Positions 8,723 through 17,695 of a stretch of DNA of 64,000 nucleotides are shown here, one piece after another. The DNA comes from Nocardia cyriacigeorgica (GTDB lineage Bacteria > Actinomycetota > Actinomycetes > Mycobacteriales > Mycobacteriaceae). The stretch's first letter is position 1. Every line of letters starts with the position of its first letter. Where the stretch lies: NCBI RefSeq assembly GCF_005863245.1, contig NZ_VBUT01000002.1:558001-622000 (forward strand), written 5' to 3'. Both the position numbers and the translations under genes were made by a program. The notes under the pieces are model-generated. The model searched no databases, was not told the origin of the DNA, and saw nothing but the letters and a program-made list of their open reading frames with translations.

Positions 8723-9757
8723 ATGTCCCGCAGGCGCGCCTTCTTGCGTATCGCATTCGCGATCGCCCCCGTCGTCGCACTCGTCGCCGCGTGTGGCTCC
8801 GAGTCCGGTGAGGCCTCCGACCCCGGCACCTACGTGCTGAAGGTGACCGATCCCGGAAACTCGGGCCCGTTGGCCGTCGGCAAGCGCGACGGTCTGTTCG
8901 ACGCGGCCCTGGCCCCACTCGGTGCGAAGATCGAATGGGTCGGCACCACACCGGGTTTCAGCTCCAACCTGAAACTGTTCAACACCGGTGAACTCGATGT
9001 CTCCGGCGCCGCGTTCAGTCCGGTGGTCGGCGCGCTGTCCAAGGATGTCGGGGTGCGCATCATCGCCGCGCAGGACCCGGCGGGCAAGGACCAGAGCGGC
9101 ATCATCGCCACCCCGGATTCGGGCATCCGCACGGTGCGGGACCTGGCAGGCAAGCGTGTCGCGGTGAACCCGGCGGGCAAGGGGGAGTACATCCTGCTGC
9201 GCGCACTAGCGCAGGCGGGCGTCCCCGCCGACCAGGTGACGCGAGTTCCGTTGCAGCAGAAGGAAGCCGCCTCCGCCTTCGCGACCGGCAAGGTGGATGC
9301 CTGGGCGTCGTTCCTGGTGCCCTATCAGGAAGCCAAGGCCAACGGCGGCGTGGAGATCGCCACCGAGGCCAGTATCGGCTCCCGCGACAACACCGTGGTG
9401 GTGTTCCGGACCGAGGTGCTCGACGAGCGTCCCGACATCGCCGCGAAGTACCTCGAGGTGTTGCAGCAGCTCAGCGAGCGGCAGCGGGCCAACCCGGCGG
9501 AGTTCGAGAACGTTTTCGAGCAGACCGGGCCGCGCGCGCTGTCGGGTCAGCGGCTGGCCGACGCGCTGCGGGTGGGCGCCGAGGCCACCGTGCCGCACCT
9601 GCCCGATGCCGAAGACGCCGAGGCGCTGGCCGACGTCGTCGAGGTCTTCGCCGCCAACGGCGTGATCAGCCGCACGATCACCGCGGCGGACATCTTCTAC
9701 GATCTGCGCTCCAAGCTGAACCCCGATCAGCTGGCAGCCGTGCGGGCGGGGAACTGA
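8723..9757 (+). CDS. ABC transporter substrate-binding lipoprotein, sulfonate/nitrate (SsuA/TauA-like) family
   Basis: 344 aa with a twin-arginine-like basic start, a hydrophobic stretch and the lipobox LVAAC (Cys24), so it is lipid-anchored outside the membrane. The body has the SsuA-type segments DSGIRTVRDLAGKRVAVNP and FATGKVDAWASFLVPYQEA. It should capture an organosulfonate or similar ligand and deliver it to the permease 1 bp downstream. It is the first gene of an eight-gene operon whose later members encode desulfonation enzymes; the exact ligand is unknown. Confidence 0.88.
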   Translation: MSRRRAFLRIAFAIAPVVALVAACGSESGEASDPGTYVLKVTDPGNSGPLAVGKRDGLFDAALAPLGAKIEWVGTTPGFSSNLKLFNTGELDVSGAAFSPVVGALSKDVGVRIIAAQDPAGKDQSGIIATPDSGIRTVRDLAGKRVAVNPAGKGEYILLRALAQAGVPADQVTRVPLQQKEAASAFATGKVDAWASFLVPYQEAKANGGVEIATEASIGSRDNTVVVFRTEVLDERPDIAAKYLEVLQQLSERQRANPAEFENVFEQTGPRALSGQRLADALRVGAEATVPHLPDAEDAEALADVVEVFAANGVISRTITAADIFYDLRSKLNPDQLAAVRAGN

Positions 9758-9758
9758 C

Positions 9759-10607
9759 ATGGCCGTGCTCACCCCACCACTGCCCGCGGCCCCGCAGGCC
9801 ACCCCGCTGACCGCGCCGCGGGCCCGCACCGCCAGATCCAGGCCCGCATGGGTGTCCGTGCCGCTACGGTTCCTGCTGCCCGCGGTGTTCGTCGCCGCCT
9901 GGTGGATCGGTTCGGCCACCGGCGCCATCTCCGAGCGGGTCATCGCCGGACCGCCCGCGGTGTGGACGGCGTTCACCGAACTGCTCGGCAACGGCCAGTT
10001 GATCGATTTCGCCACCGCCTCGTTCGTCCGCGCCGCGCTCGGTGTCGGCATCGGCGTCTCGGCCGGCCTGCTGCTCGGGCTGGTGTCGGGACTGTCCGCA
10101 CTCGGTGAGGAACTGGTCGATTCCACGATGCAGATCCTGCGGGCGGTGCCGTTCCTGGCGCTGGTGCCGCTGTTCATCGCCTGGTTCGGCATCGACGAGC
10201 TGTACAAGATCCTGCTCATCGCGGTGGCCACGGTGGCACCGATGTACGCCTACACCTATCTCGGCGTGCGCAATGTCGACCGGAAGATGGTCGAAGCCGC
10301 CCGCGGGTTCGGGCTTTCCGGTCCCCGGCTGGTGCGCGAAGTGGTGCTGCCGTCCGCGCTGCCCGGTGTGCTGATGGCGCTGCGGGTCTGCCTGTCCATC
10401 AGCATCACCGGTTTGATCGCCGCCGAGCAGGTGGGTACCCGCGAGGGCGTCGGCTATCTGGTGACCCTCGCCCAGGAGTACAACCGCACCGACTACATGG
10501 TGCTGTGCGTGGTGCTCTACGCGCTGCTCGGTCTGGTCTTCGACGGTCTGGTCCGGCTGCTCGAGCGGTTCGCGATGCCCTGGCGCAAGCAGGTGGCGAT
10601 CCGATGA
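9759..10607 (+). CDS. ABC transporter permease, SsuC/TauC-like
   Basis: 282 aa with about six hydrophobic segments and the permease signature region EAARGFGLSGPRLVREVVLP (EAA loop that contacts the ATPase). The N-terminus has a short Ala/Pro/Arg-rich cytoplasmic lead. The ATG at 9759 starts right after the binding-protein stop, and its own stop overlaps the ATPase start by 4 bp, so translation is coupled. Confidence 0.9.
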   Translation: MAVLTPPLPAAPQATPLTAPRARTARSRPAWVSVPLRFLLPAVFVAAWWIGSATGAISERVIAGPPAVWTAFTELLGNGQLIDFATASFVRAALGVGIGVSAGLLLGLVSGLSALGEELVDSTMQILRAVPFLALVPLFIAWFGIDELYKILLIAVATVAPMYAYTYLGVRNVDRKMVEAARGFGLSGPRLVREVVLPSALPGVLMALRVCLSISITGLIAAEQVGTREGVGYLVTLAQEYNRTDYMVLCVVLYALLGLVFDGLVRLLERFAMPWRKQVAIR

Positions 10608-11353
10608 GCGAACAGCTGGACGTCGAACCCGTCGCGGTCTCGATCACCGGACTGCGAAAGTCCTTCGGCGCCAAGACCGTACTGGACGGCGTCGACCTGA
10701 CCATCCGCCGCGGCGAGTTCGTGGTGCTGCTCGGGCCCAGCGGCACCGGCAAGACCACACTGCTGCGGCTGTTGACCGGGCTGGAGGTTCCCGACGCGGG
10801 CGAAGTGCTCGTGCCCGGCCGCCGGACCACCGTCTACCAGGAGCCGCGGCTCATCCCGTCCAAGCGGGTACTGGCCAACGTGCTGATCGGGTTGCGCCGC
10901 AATCGGATCACCCGCGAGGCCGGGCTGGCCGCGCTGGCCGAAGTCCACTTGGATGGCAAGGCGAACCAGTGGCCCGCCACCCTGTCCGGTGGTGAAGCCC
11001 AGCGCGCGGCGCTGGCCAGAGCGCTGGTCCGCGAGCCCGAACTGTTGCTGCTCGACGAGCCGTTCGCCGCCCTCGACGCGCTGACCCGCCTGCGCATGCA
11101 GGACTTGGTCGGCGACCTGGTCGCCCGGCACCGGCCCGCCGTGCTGATGGTCACCCACGATGTCGACGAGGCGGTGCGGCTGGCCGATCGGGTGATCGTG
11201 CTCGATCGCGGCCGCTTCGCCGTCGACACCACCATCGCGGCACCACGCCCGCGCGAGCGCACCGACCCCGCCGTGCTGCGCTACCACACCGATTTCCTCG
11301 CCCATCTCGGCGTCGGCGACCCCGACCGCCGCCTGCTCAGGAGTGCCCCATGA
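10604..11353 (+). CDS. ABC transporter ATPase, SsuB/TauB-like
   Basis: 249 aa with Walker A GPSGTGKTT, Q-loop region VYQEPRLIPSK, signature LSGGE and Walker B ELLLLDEP followed by the H-loop VTHDVDE. It powers the importer formed with the two preceding genes. The ATG at 10604 overlaps the permease stop, and its own stop overlaps the next gene by 4 bp. An open extension upstream lies inside the permease and is not used. Confidence 0.93.
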   Translation: MSEQLDVEPVAVSITGLRKSFGAKTVLDGVDLTIRRGEFVVLLGPSGTGKTTLLRLLTGLEVPDAGEVLVPGRRTTVYQEPRLIPSKRVLANVLIGLRRNRITREAGLAALAEVHLDGKANQWPATLSGGEAQRAALARALVREPELLLLDEPFAALDALTRLRMQDLVGDLVARHRPAVLMVTHDVDEAVRLADRVIVLDRGRFAVDTTIAAPRPRERTDPAVLRYHTDFLAHLGVGDPDRRLLRSAP

Positions 11354-12372
11354 CCGACACCCTCTGGTACACCCGCTGCCCCGTCCCCACCGCGAGCGGC
11401 CTGGCGCACAGCCTCGGCTGGCTCGGCGAGACCGCGTCGGCCGCGGGCCTGGAGTTCGGCGTCTTGCAGGACGCCGGACCGGAACTGGCCGGACACCACT
11501 TCCTGCACGACCTGCCCACCCTGATCCGCGAGGGCGGCAATGTGCCAGCGCTGGCCGCCCGCGCGCAGGGCTCGCCCACCCGGCTGATCGGGCTCACCTG
11601 GATCGACGAGGCGCAGGCCATCCTGGTCGGCCCGGACTCGCCGGTCTCCGGCCCCGCGGACCTGCCCGGACTCCGCATCGGGGTCCCCGCCTGGGCTGCC
11701 GATCAGGCCCGCAGTTTCCCTCGCGCGATGGCGCTGCACGGCTTCGCCAACGCCCTGCGGCTGAGCGGGCACACCCTCGCGGATGTGACCGTGGCCGAAC
11801 TCGCCGTCGACCGGGATCCGCAGGTACGCAACGCCGTTGCGCGGGAGCGGTCCACCACATGGGGTGTGGCCGAGCTGCTCGACGGCCGGGTCGACGCGAT
11901 CTACGTCAAAGGCGCGCGGGCCAAGGATGTGGCCGCCGAGCACGGGCTGCGCGTCGCGGTGGATCTGGACGCCACCACCGACAAACGACTGCGCGTCAAC
12001 AACGGCACACCGCGCCCGATCACGGTGCACGCCGACCTGCTCGAACACCGGCCCGAGGTCGTCGTCGGATTCCTGGCGCAGAGTCTGCGCGCGGCCGACT
12101 GGGCAGCGGACAACCCCGACGGCGTCGGTGAAGTACTCCAACGGGAGACGCTCGCGGGCCCCGACGGCGTACTCGCCGCCTACGGCGCCGGACTCCGCCA
12201 CGGCCTGCACCCCTCGCTGTCGCAGGAGCGGCTCGAACTGCTCGCGGTGCAGAAACAGTTCCTCTACACCCACGGATTCCTGGCCGAGGACTTCGATCTG
12301 GATTCCTGGGTGGCCGCCGAACCGCTGGCACGGGCCCGTGAGCTCGTCGAGGCCGAGAAGGCGGCGGCATGA
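11350..12372 (+). CDS. DszB-like sulfinate desulfinase (SsuA-fold, cytoplasmic)
   Basis: 340 aa without a signal peptide. It begins DTLWYTRCPVP, matching the TLxYxxCPVP segment recalled for DszB, which cleaves 2-(2-hydroxyphenyl)benzenesulfinate to the phenol and sulfite. The three DszB catalytic residues (Cys27, His60, Arg70) have counterparts at Cys10, His50 (HHFLHD) and Arg60 (IREGG), with the same His-to-Arg spacing. DszB shares the fold of periplasmic binding proteins, so a signal-less binding protein is the alternative. Four-bp overlaps join it to the ATPase and to the first monooxygenase, placing it in a desulfuration pathway. The substrate is unknown. Confidence 0.72.
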   Translation: MTDTLWYTRCPVPTASGLAHSLGWLGETASAAGLEFGVLQDAGPELAGHHFLHDLPTLIREGGNVPALAARAQGSPTRLIGLTWIDEAQAILVGPDSPVSGPADLPGLRIGVPAWAADQARSFPRAMALHGFANALRLSGHTLADVTVAELAVDRDPQVRNAVARERSTTWGVAELLDGRVDAIYVKGARAKDVAAEHGLRVAVDLDATTDKRLRVNNGTPRPITVHADLLEHRPEVVVGFLAQSLRAADWAADNPDGVGEVLQRETLAGPDGVLAAYGAGLRHGLHPSLSQERLELLAVQKQFLYTHGFLAEDFDLDSWVAAEPLARARELVEAEKAAA

Positions 12373-13472
12373 CCGAGTTCCTGTGGCGCCTGCCCACCCG
12401 CGGCGACGGCAGACGGGCCCGGCCAGAGTTGCGGCGCCGCGGCGGTTTCGGCGAGGCCCCGCCGCCGACTCCCGCCACCGATCCGCGCCCCGGCCGCTAC
12501 GGCCCCTTCGATGATCTGGCTCAGATCATCGACGCCGCCGAGCTCGCAGGCCTCGACGGTGTGCTCGCACCCTACGACCCGCTCGGCGAGGAGTCCTGGA
12601 TCGTCGCGGCCGGTGCATTGCGCGCGACCCGCTACGCCACCGTGGTGGTCGAGTTCGAACCCGCCTTCGGCACACCGGTATACGCGGCGAAGATGTCGGC
12701 TACCCTGCAACGGCTCTCGCGCGGCCGGCTCGCCTGGCGGCTGACGGTCGACACCGACGCCGATGGGGCCGCCGCCCGCGGCGACACCGTCACCGGAGAC
12801 GACCGCTATGCCCGTGCGGCCGAATTCCTGACCGTGGCCCGTGGCGTGTGGAATACCGAGCCGGTGCCGGGCTCCGGCTTCGACGGTACGGGTTTCGCCT
12901 TCGACGGCCGCTTCTACGACGTGGTCGACGGCGGTTTCCGCGGCATCCTGTCCGGCCTGCCGTTCCCTGCGGTGCACCTGACCGGCGATTCTGTTGCGGC
13001 ACTGGAGCTTTCGGCGCGACACGGTGACGTGCACGTATTCACCGAATCGCCGGAAGGTCCCGCCGCGGCGCTCGGCGCTCTGCGCGAGCGCGCCGCCGCG
13101 GCCGGGCGAACCGTCCGCGCGGCAGTGGAGGTCCCGGTGCTGGCCAGGCAGACCGAGCAGGAGGCATGGGCGCGGATCCGCAGGCAATGGCAGGAGCTGG
13201 GCCACGAGCCCACCGCCGCGCACGCGCTCGATCTCGGCGACGGACGCTGGTCCGGCTTCGCCGAGCTCGGCTACCTGCATCCGATCGGCCTGGTCGGCAG
13301 CTATGAGCAGGTGGCCGCCCGGTTGCGCGACTACACGGCGGCGGGCATCGACACGGTGGTGCTCAGCGGCCATCCGCACATCGAAGAAGTCCATCGCGCG
13401 GGCGAGCACCTGCTGCATCTGGCCGACCCGGAAGGGCGCACCCTCACCGCCGCCGAGGAGGTTCCGGCATGA
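12369..13472 (+). CDS. SsuD-like FMNH2-dependent monooxygenase (luciferase family), copy 1
   Basis: 367 aa. It opens with EFLWRLPTRGDGR, like the FWFLPTHGDG start of alkanesulfonate monooxygenase SsuD, and has the barrel segments AAKMSATLQRLSRGRLAWRL and GDDRYARAAEF. SsuD oxidises alkanesulfonates to aldehyde and sulfite using reduced flavin. A flavin reductase (SsuE or DszD) is not encoded nearby and must come from elsewhere. Residues 15-45 form an Arg/Pro-rich insertion relative to SsuD. It overlaps both neighbours by 4 bp. Confidence 0.87.
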   Translation: MTEFLWRLPTRGDGRRARPELRRRGGFGEAPPPTPATDPRPGRYGPFDDLAQIIDAAELAGLDGVLAPYDPLGEESWIVAAGALRATRYATVVVEFEPAFGTPVYAAKMSATLQRLSRGRLAWRLTVDTDADGAAARGDTVTGDDRYARAAEFLTVARGVWNTEPVPGSGFDGTGFAFDGRFYDVVDGGFRGILSGLPFPAVHLTGDSVAALELSARHGDVHVFTESPEGPAAALGALRERAAAAGRTVRAAVEVPVLARQTEQEAWARIRRQWQELGHEPTAAHALDLGDGRWSGFAELGYLHPIGLVGSYEQVAARLRDYTAAGIDTVVLSGHPHIEEVHRAGEHLLHLADPEGRTLTAAEEVPA

Positions 13473-14638
13473 CCATCGACATCTACTGGCGCATCGGGAT
13501 GGAAGGCGACCACGCCTCGCTGCGCACCCCGCGCCGCTACAACCGCGGCCACGCCGTCGGCTACGGCCCCGGCAATATTGCCCCGGCCGTGCGTGGCGGC
13601 AGACTCGACGACTACGGCTACATCGACCACATGGCCGCCGTCGCGCGCGCCTCGGAATCGGCGGGCTTCCTCGGCGGGCTGCTGCCGTCGTTCCCGGTGA
13701 CCGACGACCCGTGGGCGGTGTCGGCCGCGCTGGCCCGCGAAACCACCACCTACCGTTTCATGGTCGCCTTCCAGCCCGGTTTCCTGCACCCGGTACAGGC
13801 GGCGCGGATGTCGGCGAGCCTGCAACGGGCCACCGGCGGGCGGCTGGTCTACAACATCATCAGCGGTGGCGGGGGACCGGCGCAGCTGTGGTGGGGCGAC
13901 AAGGTCGCCCACGACGACCGCTACGCGCGCACCAGCGAATTCCTCGACGTCCTGCGCGGCGTATGGGACGGCGAGCCCTACGACCACGACGGCCGTTTCT
14001 TCACCACTGATGGTGCCGCGCTGCCGCCCGGCCTGGCCGGACAGCCCTTCCCCGAGGTGTATTTCTCCGGCTCGTCCGGTGCCGCCGTCGCCGCCGCCGG
14101 ACGGCATGCCGACTACTACCTGTCCTGGCTGGAACCGTTCGACGATCTGCGCGCCAAGTTCGACGGTGTCCGTGCCCATGCCGACAAGCTGGGCCGAACA
14201 CCGAAATTCGCGGTCCGCATCGACATCGTGGCCAGGCACACCGAGGAAGCCGCCTGGGCCGAGATCGAACAGGGCTGGGCCTTCGTCGACCGCGGCGCCG
14301 CCGAACGCGCGGCCCGCGGTGACTCGGTCGGCGCGGCCCGCATCAAGGGCTGGGTACCCGAGACCATCACTGGATACCGCGATCTCGAGGTGGCGCCGAA
14401 CGTGTGGTGCGGGTTCAGCCTGATCCGCGGCGGACCGGCCTTCGGGCTCGTCGGCAGCTACGAGCAGGTCGCCGAACGGCTCGACCAGCTCATCGATCTC
14501 GGCGTCGACGCTTTCATCCTCGCGGGCAACCCGCATCTCGAGGAGGCCTACCGCGTCGGCGAAGAGGTGCTGCCGCTGCTCGGCCACTCCCGCCTCACCG
14601 CCCAGACCCAGTCCACCGCGCTCACCACCGTCCGATAA
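13469..14638 (+). CDS. SsuD-like FMNH2-dependent monooxygenase (luciferase family), copy 2
   Basis: 389 aa. It starts IDIYWRIGMEGDHASLR, with barrel segments YNIISGGGGPAQLWWGD and HDDRYARTSEFLDVLRGVW that match the SsuD pattern; the C-terminal part GLVGSYEQVAERLDQLIDLG is nearly identical to the same region of copy 1 (GLVGSYEQVAARLRDYTAAG). The two paralogues therefore probably act on different intermediates or substrates, or form a mixed complex. It overlaps copy 1 by 4 bp and precedes the aldolase-like gene by 12 bp. Confidence 0.87.
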   Translation: MTIDIYWRIGMEGDHASLRTPRRYNRGHAVGYGPGNIAPAVRGGRLDDYGYIDHMAAVARASESAGFLGGLLPSFPVTDDPWAVSAALARETTTYRFMVAFQPGFLHPVQAARMSASLQRATGGRLVYNIISGGGGPAQLWWGDKVAHDDRYARTSEFLDVLRGVWDGEPYDHDGRFFTTDGAALPPGLAGQPFPEVYFSGSSGAAVAAAGRHADYYLSWLEPFDDLRAKFDGVRAHADKLGRTPKFAVRIDIVARHTEEAAWAEIEQGWAFVDRGAAERAARGDSVGAARIKGWVPETITGYRDLEVAPNVWCGFSLIRGGPAFGLVGSYEQVAERLDQLIDLGVDAFILAGNPHLEEAYRVGEEVLPLLGHSRLTAQTQSTALTTVR

Positions 14639-14650
14639 GAGGAGAACACC

Positions 14651-15358
14651 GTGACCACCACCGAGACCAGGCTGCCCGCCGCCGTCGCCGAATTCGCCGC
14701 CGCCGCAACCCGGGACGCCGAGCGGGCCCTGCGGGTGTTCCGCGAGACCGGCACCGTCACCGGCAACGGCACCGTCAACTTCATCGAACGGGTGCCCGGC
14801 GAGGAGATCGCCCTCGCGCTCAACGCCCCCGGCCCCTGGGCCGAGGACCAGACGGTGCGCCCGATCGTGGCCACCTTCGACGGCACGGTGCTCGACGGCA
14901 CCGGGCCGGCCGGCTTCGTCACCGGCTACGCCGACGTGTTCCGCCGCCACCCCGAGATCACCTCGATCGTGCACGTGCACAGCCCCTGGCTCGGTGCGTG
15001 GGCGCAGACCCACCGCACGCTGCCGATCCGCTACGCCGCCGCTCAGCGGCTCACGCTCTCCCGCGAGATCGTGCCGCATATCGATCGCAGCATCGGCGCG
15101 GGGGAGTTCATTCTCGAGCGGCTGGCCGTCGACCCCGACCTGGTCGCGATCTTCGAGGCCAACGGCGGCGCCAACGTCATCGGCCGGGCCGGGCTGCTCG
15201 AACTCGCGAAGTTCGTCGTCCTGCTGGAAGAAGGCGCGCAGTATCAGGCGATCGCCGAAACCCTCGGCGGCTCGGTCGAATTCGATCCCTCCAACCTCGC
15301 CGTGCAGTGGGGCCGCACCGGCCTCGCCGCCGCGGCCCGCCGCCGCGGCCTCCTCTGA
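14651..15358 (+). CDS. Class II aldolase/adducin-like protein with an altered metal site
   Basis: 235 aa. GTVTGNGTVNFIERVPG fits the phosphate/substrate loop and SIVHVHSPWLGAW supplies two zinc-ligand histidines (HxH) of class II aldolases such as FucA. The usual third ligand, in an NHG motif, is replaced: the region reads FEANGGANVIG. Either another residue binds the metal or activity has changed. In this operon it could act on the aldehyde or hydroxy-acid left after desulfonation. RBS AGAGGAG lies just upstream of the GTG/ATG region; the start used is GTG at 14651. Confidence 0.75.
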   Translation: MTTTETRLPAAVAEFAAAATRDAERALRVFRETGTVTGNGTVNFIERVPGEEIALALNAPGPWAEDQTVRPIVATFDGTVLDGTGPAGFVTGYADVFRRHPEITSIVHVHSPWLGAWAQTHRTLPIRYAAAQRLTLSREIVPHIDRSIGAGEFILERLAVDPDLVAIFEANGGANVIGRAGLLELAKFVVLLEEGAQYQAIAETLGGSVEFDPSNLAVQWGRTGLAAAARRRGLL

Positions 15359-15375
15359 TCCCCCAGGAGCACTCC

Positions 15376-16335
15376 ATGTCTATTCGTGTCGGCTACTTCC
15401 CGCACAACAACTCACTGTTCGTGCTGCGTCACCGCGGCATCCTCGAGCGCCGCCTGCCCGGCGTGGAATGGGTCGATCTGCGTACCCTGCCCGCCGGCGA
15501 GCGCGTCGACCCCCGCTCCGGCCTGCCGACCCTGCACTCGGACTGGCTGTTCACCGAGGGCGGCTACGACGTGATCGGCACCGGATTCACCCCGCCCATC
15601 ACCGGCCTCGCGCACGGCCGCGACCTGGTCTACCTCGGCATCTCCGGGCCGCGGGTGGAGAACGGCAGGCTGGTCAGCAAGGCGGACAGCGGCATTCGCA
15701 CCCCGGCGGACCTGCGCGGTAAGCGGGTCGGCATCGCCCACGGCTCCTGGCAGACCACCCTGGTGCTGTTCGCGCTCGACCAGGCCGGGCTGCGCTGGTC
15801 GGACATCATCCCGGTCGACACCGACGTCCACGACGGTGGCGCCGCCCTGCTGGACGGCTCACTCGACGCGTGGGTAGGCGCCTACCCCGGCCTGGCCGCA
15901 GTGGAGGCGACCACCGACCTGCACACCCTGGTGGCGACCGAACCGCTGTTCAGCCATCCCTCGCTGTGGTTCACCCGCCGAGACTTCGCCGAATCGAACC
16001 GCGCGGCCGTCACCGAAATCCTTGCCGCCCTTCAGGAATCCGACGCGTGGATCACCGAGAACCCCCGGGCGGCCGCCCAGTACTTCGTCGACGACGCACA
16101 CGCCAACGGCGTCGCCGCCGACCTCGACGCCTGGGAAGCGGCCCTGCGCGGCCGCCCCTTCGGCATCCATCCGGTGGACGAGGCCTTCCTCGACGAACAG
16201 CAGCGCGCCGCCGACCTACTGGCCGCCAATGGGCTATTGCCGCGCACCGTGCGCGTGCGTGACGCGGTCCTCCCGTGGATCGGTGAAGCGGTGACGGCCC
16301 ACGCCACCCCCTCCGCTCCGATCAGCGTGCGGTAA
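15376..16335 (+). CDS. Second SsuA-fold protein without signal peptide
   Basis: 319 aa, from the ATG at 15376 with CAGGAG 10 nt upstream. It has binding-protein-type segments: SKADSGIRTPADLRGKRVGI, LLDGSLDAWVGAYPGLAA and SLWFTRRDFAESN. There is no signal peptide, lipobox or CPVP cysteine motif, so it is neither a normal transport receptor nor an obvious DszB. It may be a cytoplasmic enzyme of the same fold or a ligand carrier. It is the last gene of the organosulfur operon. Confidence 0.7.
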   Translation: MSIRVGYFPHNNSLFVLRHRGILERRLPGVEWVDLRTLPAGERVDPRSGLPTLHSDWLFTEGGYDVIGTGFTPPITGLAHGRDLVYLGISGPRVENGRLVSKADSGIRTPADLRGKRVGIAHGSWQTTLVLFALDQAGLRWSDIIPVDTDVHDGGAALLDGSLDAWVGAYPGLAAVEATTDLHTLVATEPLFSHPSLWFTRRDFAESNRAAVTEILAALQESDAWITENPRAAAQYFVDDAHANGVAADLDAWEAALRGRPFGIHPVDEAFLDEQQRAADLLAANGLLPRTVRVRDAVLPWIGEAVTAHATPSAPISVR

Positions 16336-16398
16336 CGCCGGCCCGCGCCGCCCCGATGGTCTGAGTGCTCGGCTTTTTCCGGGCATTCAGGAGGAGCG

Positions 16399-16677
16399 GT
16401 GAACGAAACCGCGCGGCGCGGTCGGCGTGTCGCTGGCAAGGGCAGGCTCGCAGTCGCGTTCGCGTGGATCGGGCTGGTTCTCGGCACGATGTTCGCGTTT
16501 GCGGCCATGGTGGACTTCGAGCCGGTGGTGGTGCTGGTGTTCGGTCCGCTGGCGGTGTGGTGCGGATGGCTGCTCATCAAGTGGGATCGCGACCGGGATC
16601 TCACGGCGGAAGCCGCGGGCCGAGCGGACCTCGAACAGCAACTGCAGCGCATGTTGCGCCGTCCGGAGGGCCGATAG
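16399..16677 (+). CDS. Small two-helix membrane protein
   Basis: 92 aa from a GTG with GAGGAG 4-9 nt upstream. Two hydrophobic segments (near residues 17-37 and 43-62) form a hairpin; both ends are charged, and the C-terminus is a short amphipathic helix rich in Arg, Glu and Gln. It ends immediately before the nuclease gene, suggesting co-expression. No family is recognised. Confidence 0.72.
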   Translation: MNETARRGRRVAGKGRLAVAFAWIGLVLGTMFAFAAMVDFEPVVVLVFGPLAVWCGWLLIKWDRDRDLTAEAAGRADLEQQLQRMLRRPEGR

Positions 16678-17658
16678 ATGGCAGGCAGGGCGAAACTTGT
16701 CGCCGCCGTCGCGGGAGTGTCCGCCCTGGTCGGGATCGGTATCGGGGTGGCGCCCGATCCGGAGCCCGAACGAACCGCGACTGTGCAGAGTACGGCGCCG
16801 ACGACTCCCGGTCCCGCGGCGTCCTCGCCGCCGCCGGTCGACGAGACCGAAGCTGTGACCAGCGCGGGCGCCCCGACCGGTCGGACGGACATCGCCGCAC
16901 CCGCCCAGGTTCCCGGCGACACGCAACAGGCGGTGGTCCGGCGGATCGTCGACGGTGACACCCTCGAGGTCGCCGCCGTCGCGGCAGGCCCGGTGCTGAC
17001 GTCGGCGGATGCGGTGCACGTGCGGCTGCTGGAGATCAACAGCCCGGAAACGAAAGACCCGGATCAATCCGCCCAGTGCTACGGGCCGGAAGCCACCGCC
17101 GAACTCACCCGCCTCGCCCCACCGGGATCGACGGTGTGGGTGCAGCGCGATCGAGAACTTCTCGACCGGTACGACCGGCACCTGCTGTACCTGTGGAATG
17201 CCGAGGGCGAATTCGTGAATCTGGCGATGGTGCAGTCCGGGCATGCGGAGGCAGTGCTGTATCCGCCCAACGACAAGCATTGGCCCACGATCGGCGCAGC
17301 CCAGTCGACAGCGCGTTCGGCAAGCGTCGGCGCGTGGAGTGCGTGCCCGGTATTCGGCCGACCCGAGCCTGAGGCGAGTGCGCCGCCGGTGCCGAGCGCT
17401 CCGCCGCTGCCGAACCCGCCACCGGTTCCGAACCCGCCACCGGCGCCGAGCGCGCCACCGCCGCCTCCGGTCGCGCCGTTCGTGCCCGACCCCGAGCCGG
17501 TTCCGACGCAGGACCCTCCCGTGCAGTCCGGGCTGCCGTCGCAACGGCTGGGTCCCGACACCGACTGCAGCGACTATCCAGGGCCGGTGATCGTGGCGCC
17601 GGGCGATCCGCACCGCCTCGACGGGGACGGCGACGGCATCGGGTGTGACGGCAACTAG
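16678..17658 (+). CDS. Secreted thermonuclease-like (SNase) protein with C-terminal excalibur domain
   Basis: 326 aa. An N-terminal hydrophobic segment (residues 7-25) may be a signal peptide or anchor, followed by a Pro/Ser/Thr linker. The SNase domain lies near residues 85-225, with VRRIVDGDTLEV, VRLLEINSPET and ELLDRYDRHLLYLW, which carry the expected catalytic Arg, Asp and Glu positions. A proline-rich repeat (about 230-290) leads to an excalibur calcium-binding motif, DGDGDGIGCDGN. It would cut nucleic acids outside the cell. The ATG directly follows the previous stop. Confidence 0.88.
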   Translation: MAGRAKLVAAVAGVSALVGIGIGVAPDPEPERTATVQSTAPTTPGPAASSPPPVDETEAVTSAGAPTGRTDIAAPAQVPGDTQQAVVRRIVDGDTLEVAAVAAGPVLTSADAVHVRLLEINSPETKDPDQSAQCYGPEATAELTRLAPPGSTVWVQRDRELLDRYDRHLLYLWNAEGEFVNLAMVQSGHAEAVLYPPNDKHWPTIGAAQSTARSASVGAWSACPVFGRPEPEASAPPVPSAPPLPNPPPVPNPPPAPSAPPPPPVAPFVPDPEPVPTQDPPVQSGLPSQRLGPDTDCSDYPGPVIVAPGDPHRLDGDGDGIGCDGN

Positions 17659-17695
17659 CGGTTCCGGGTCCACCTGGCCTGCGGCCCAAGGGATT

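Noticed and set aside
13331..15079. 582-codon minus-strand frame
   Set aside because: Shadow of the two monooxygenase and aldolase genes; rich in His, Gly and Arg as expected for antisense translation.
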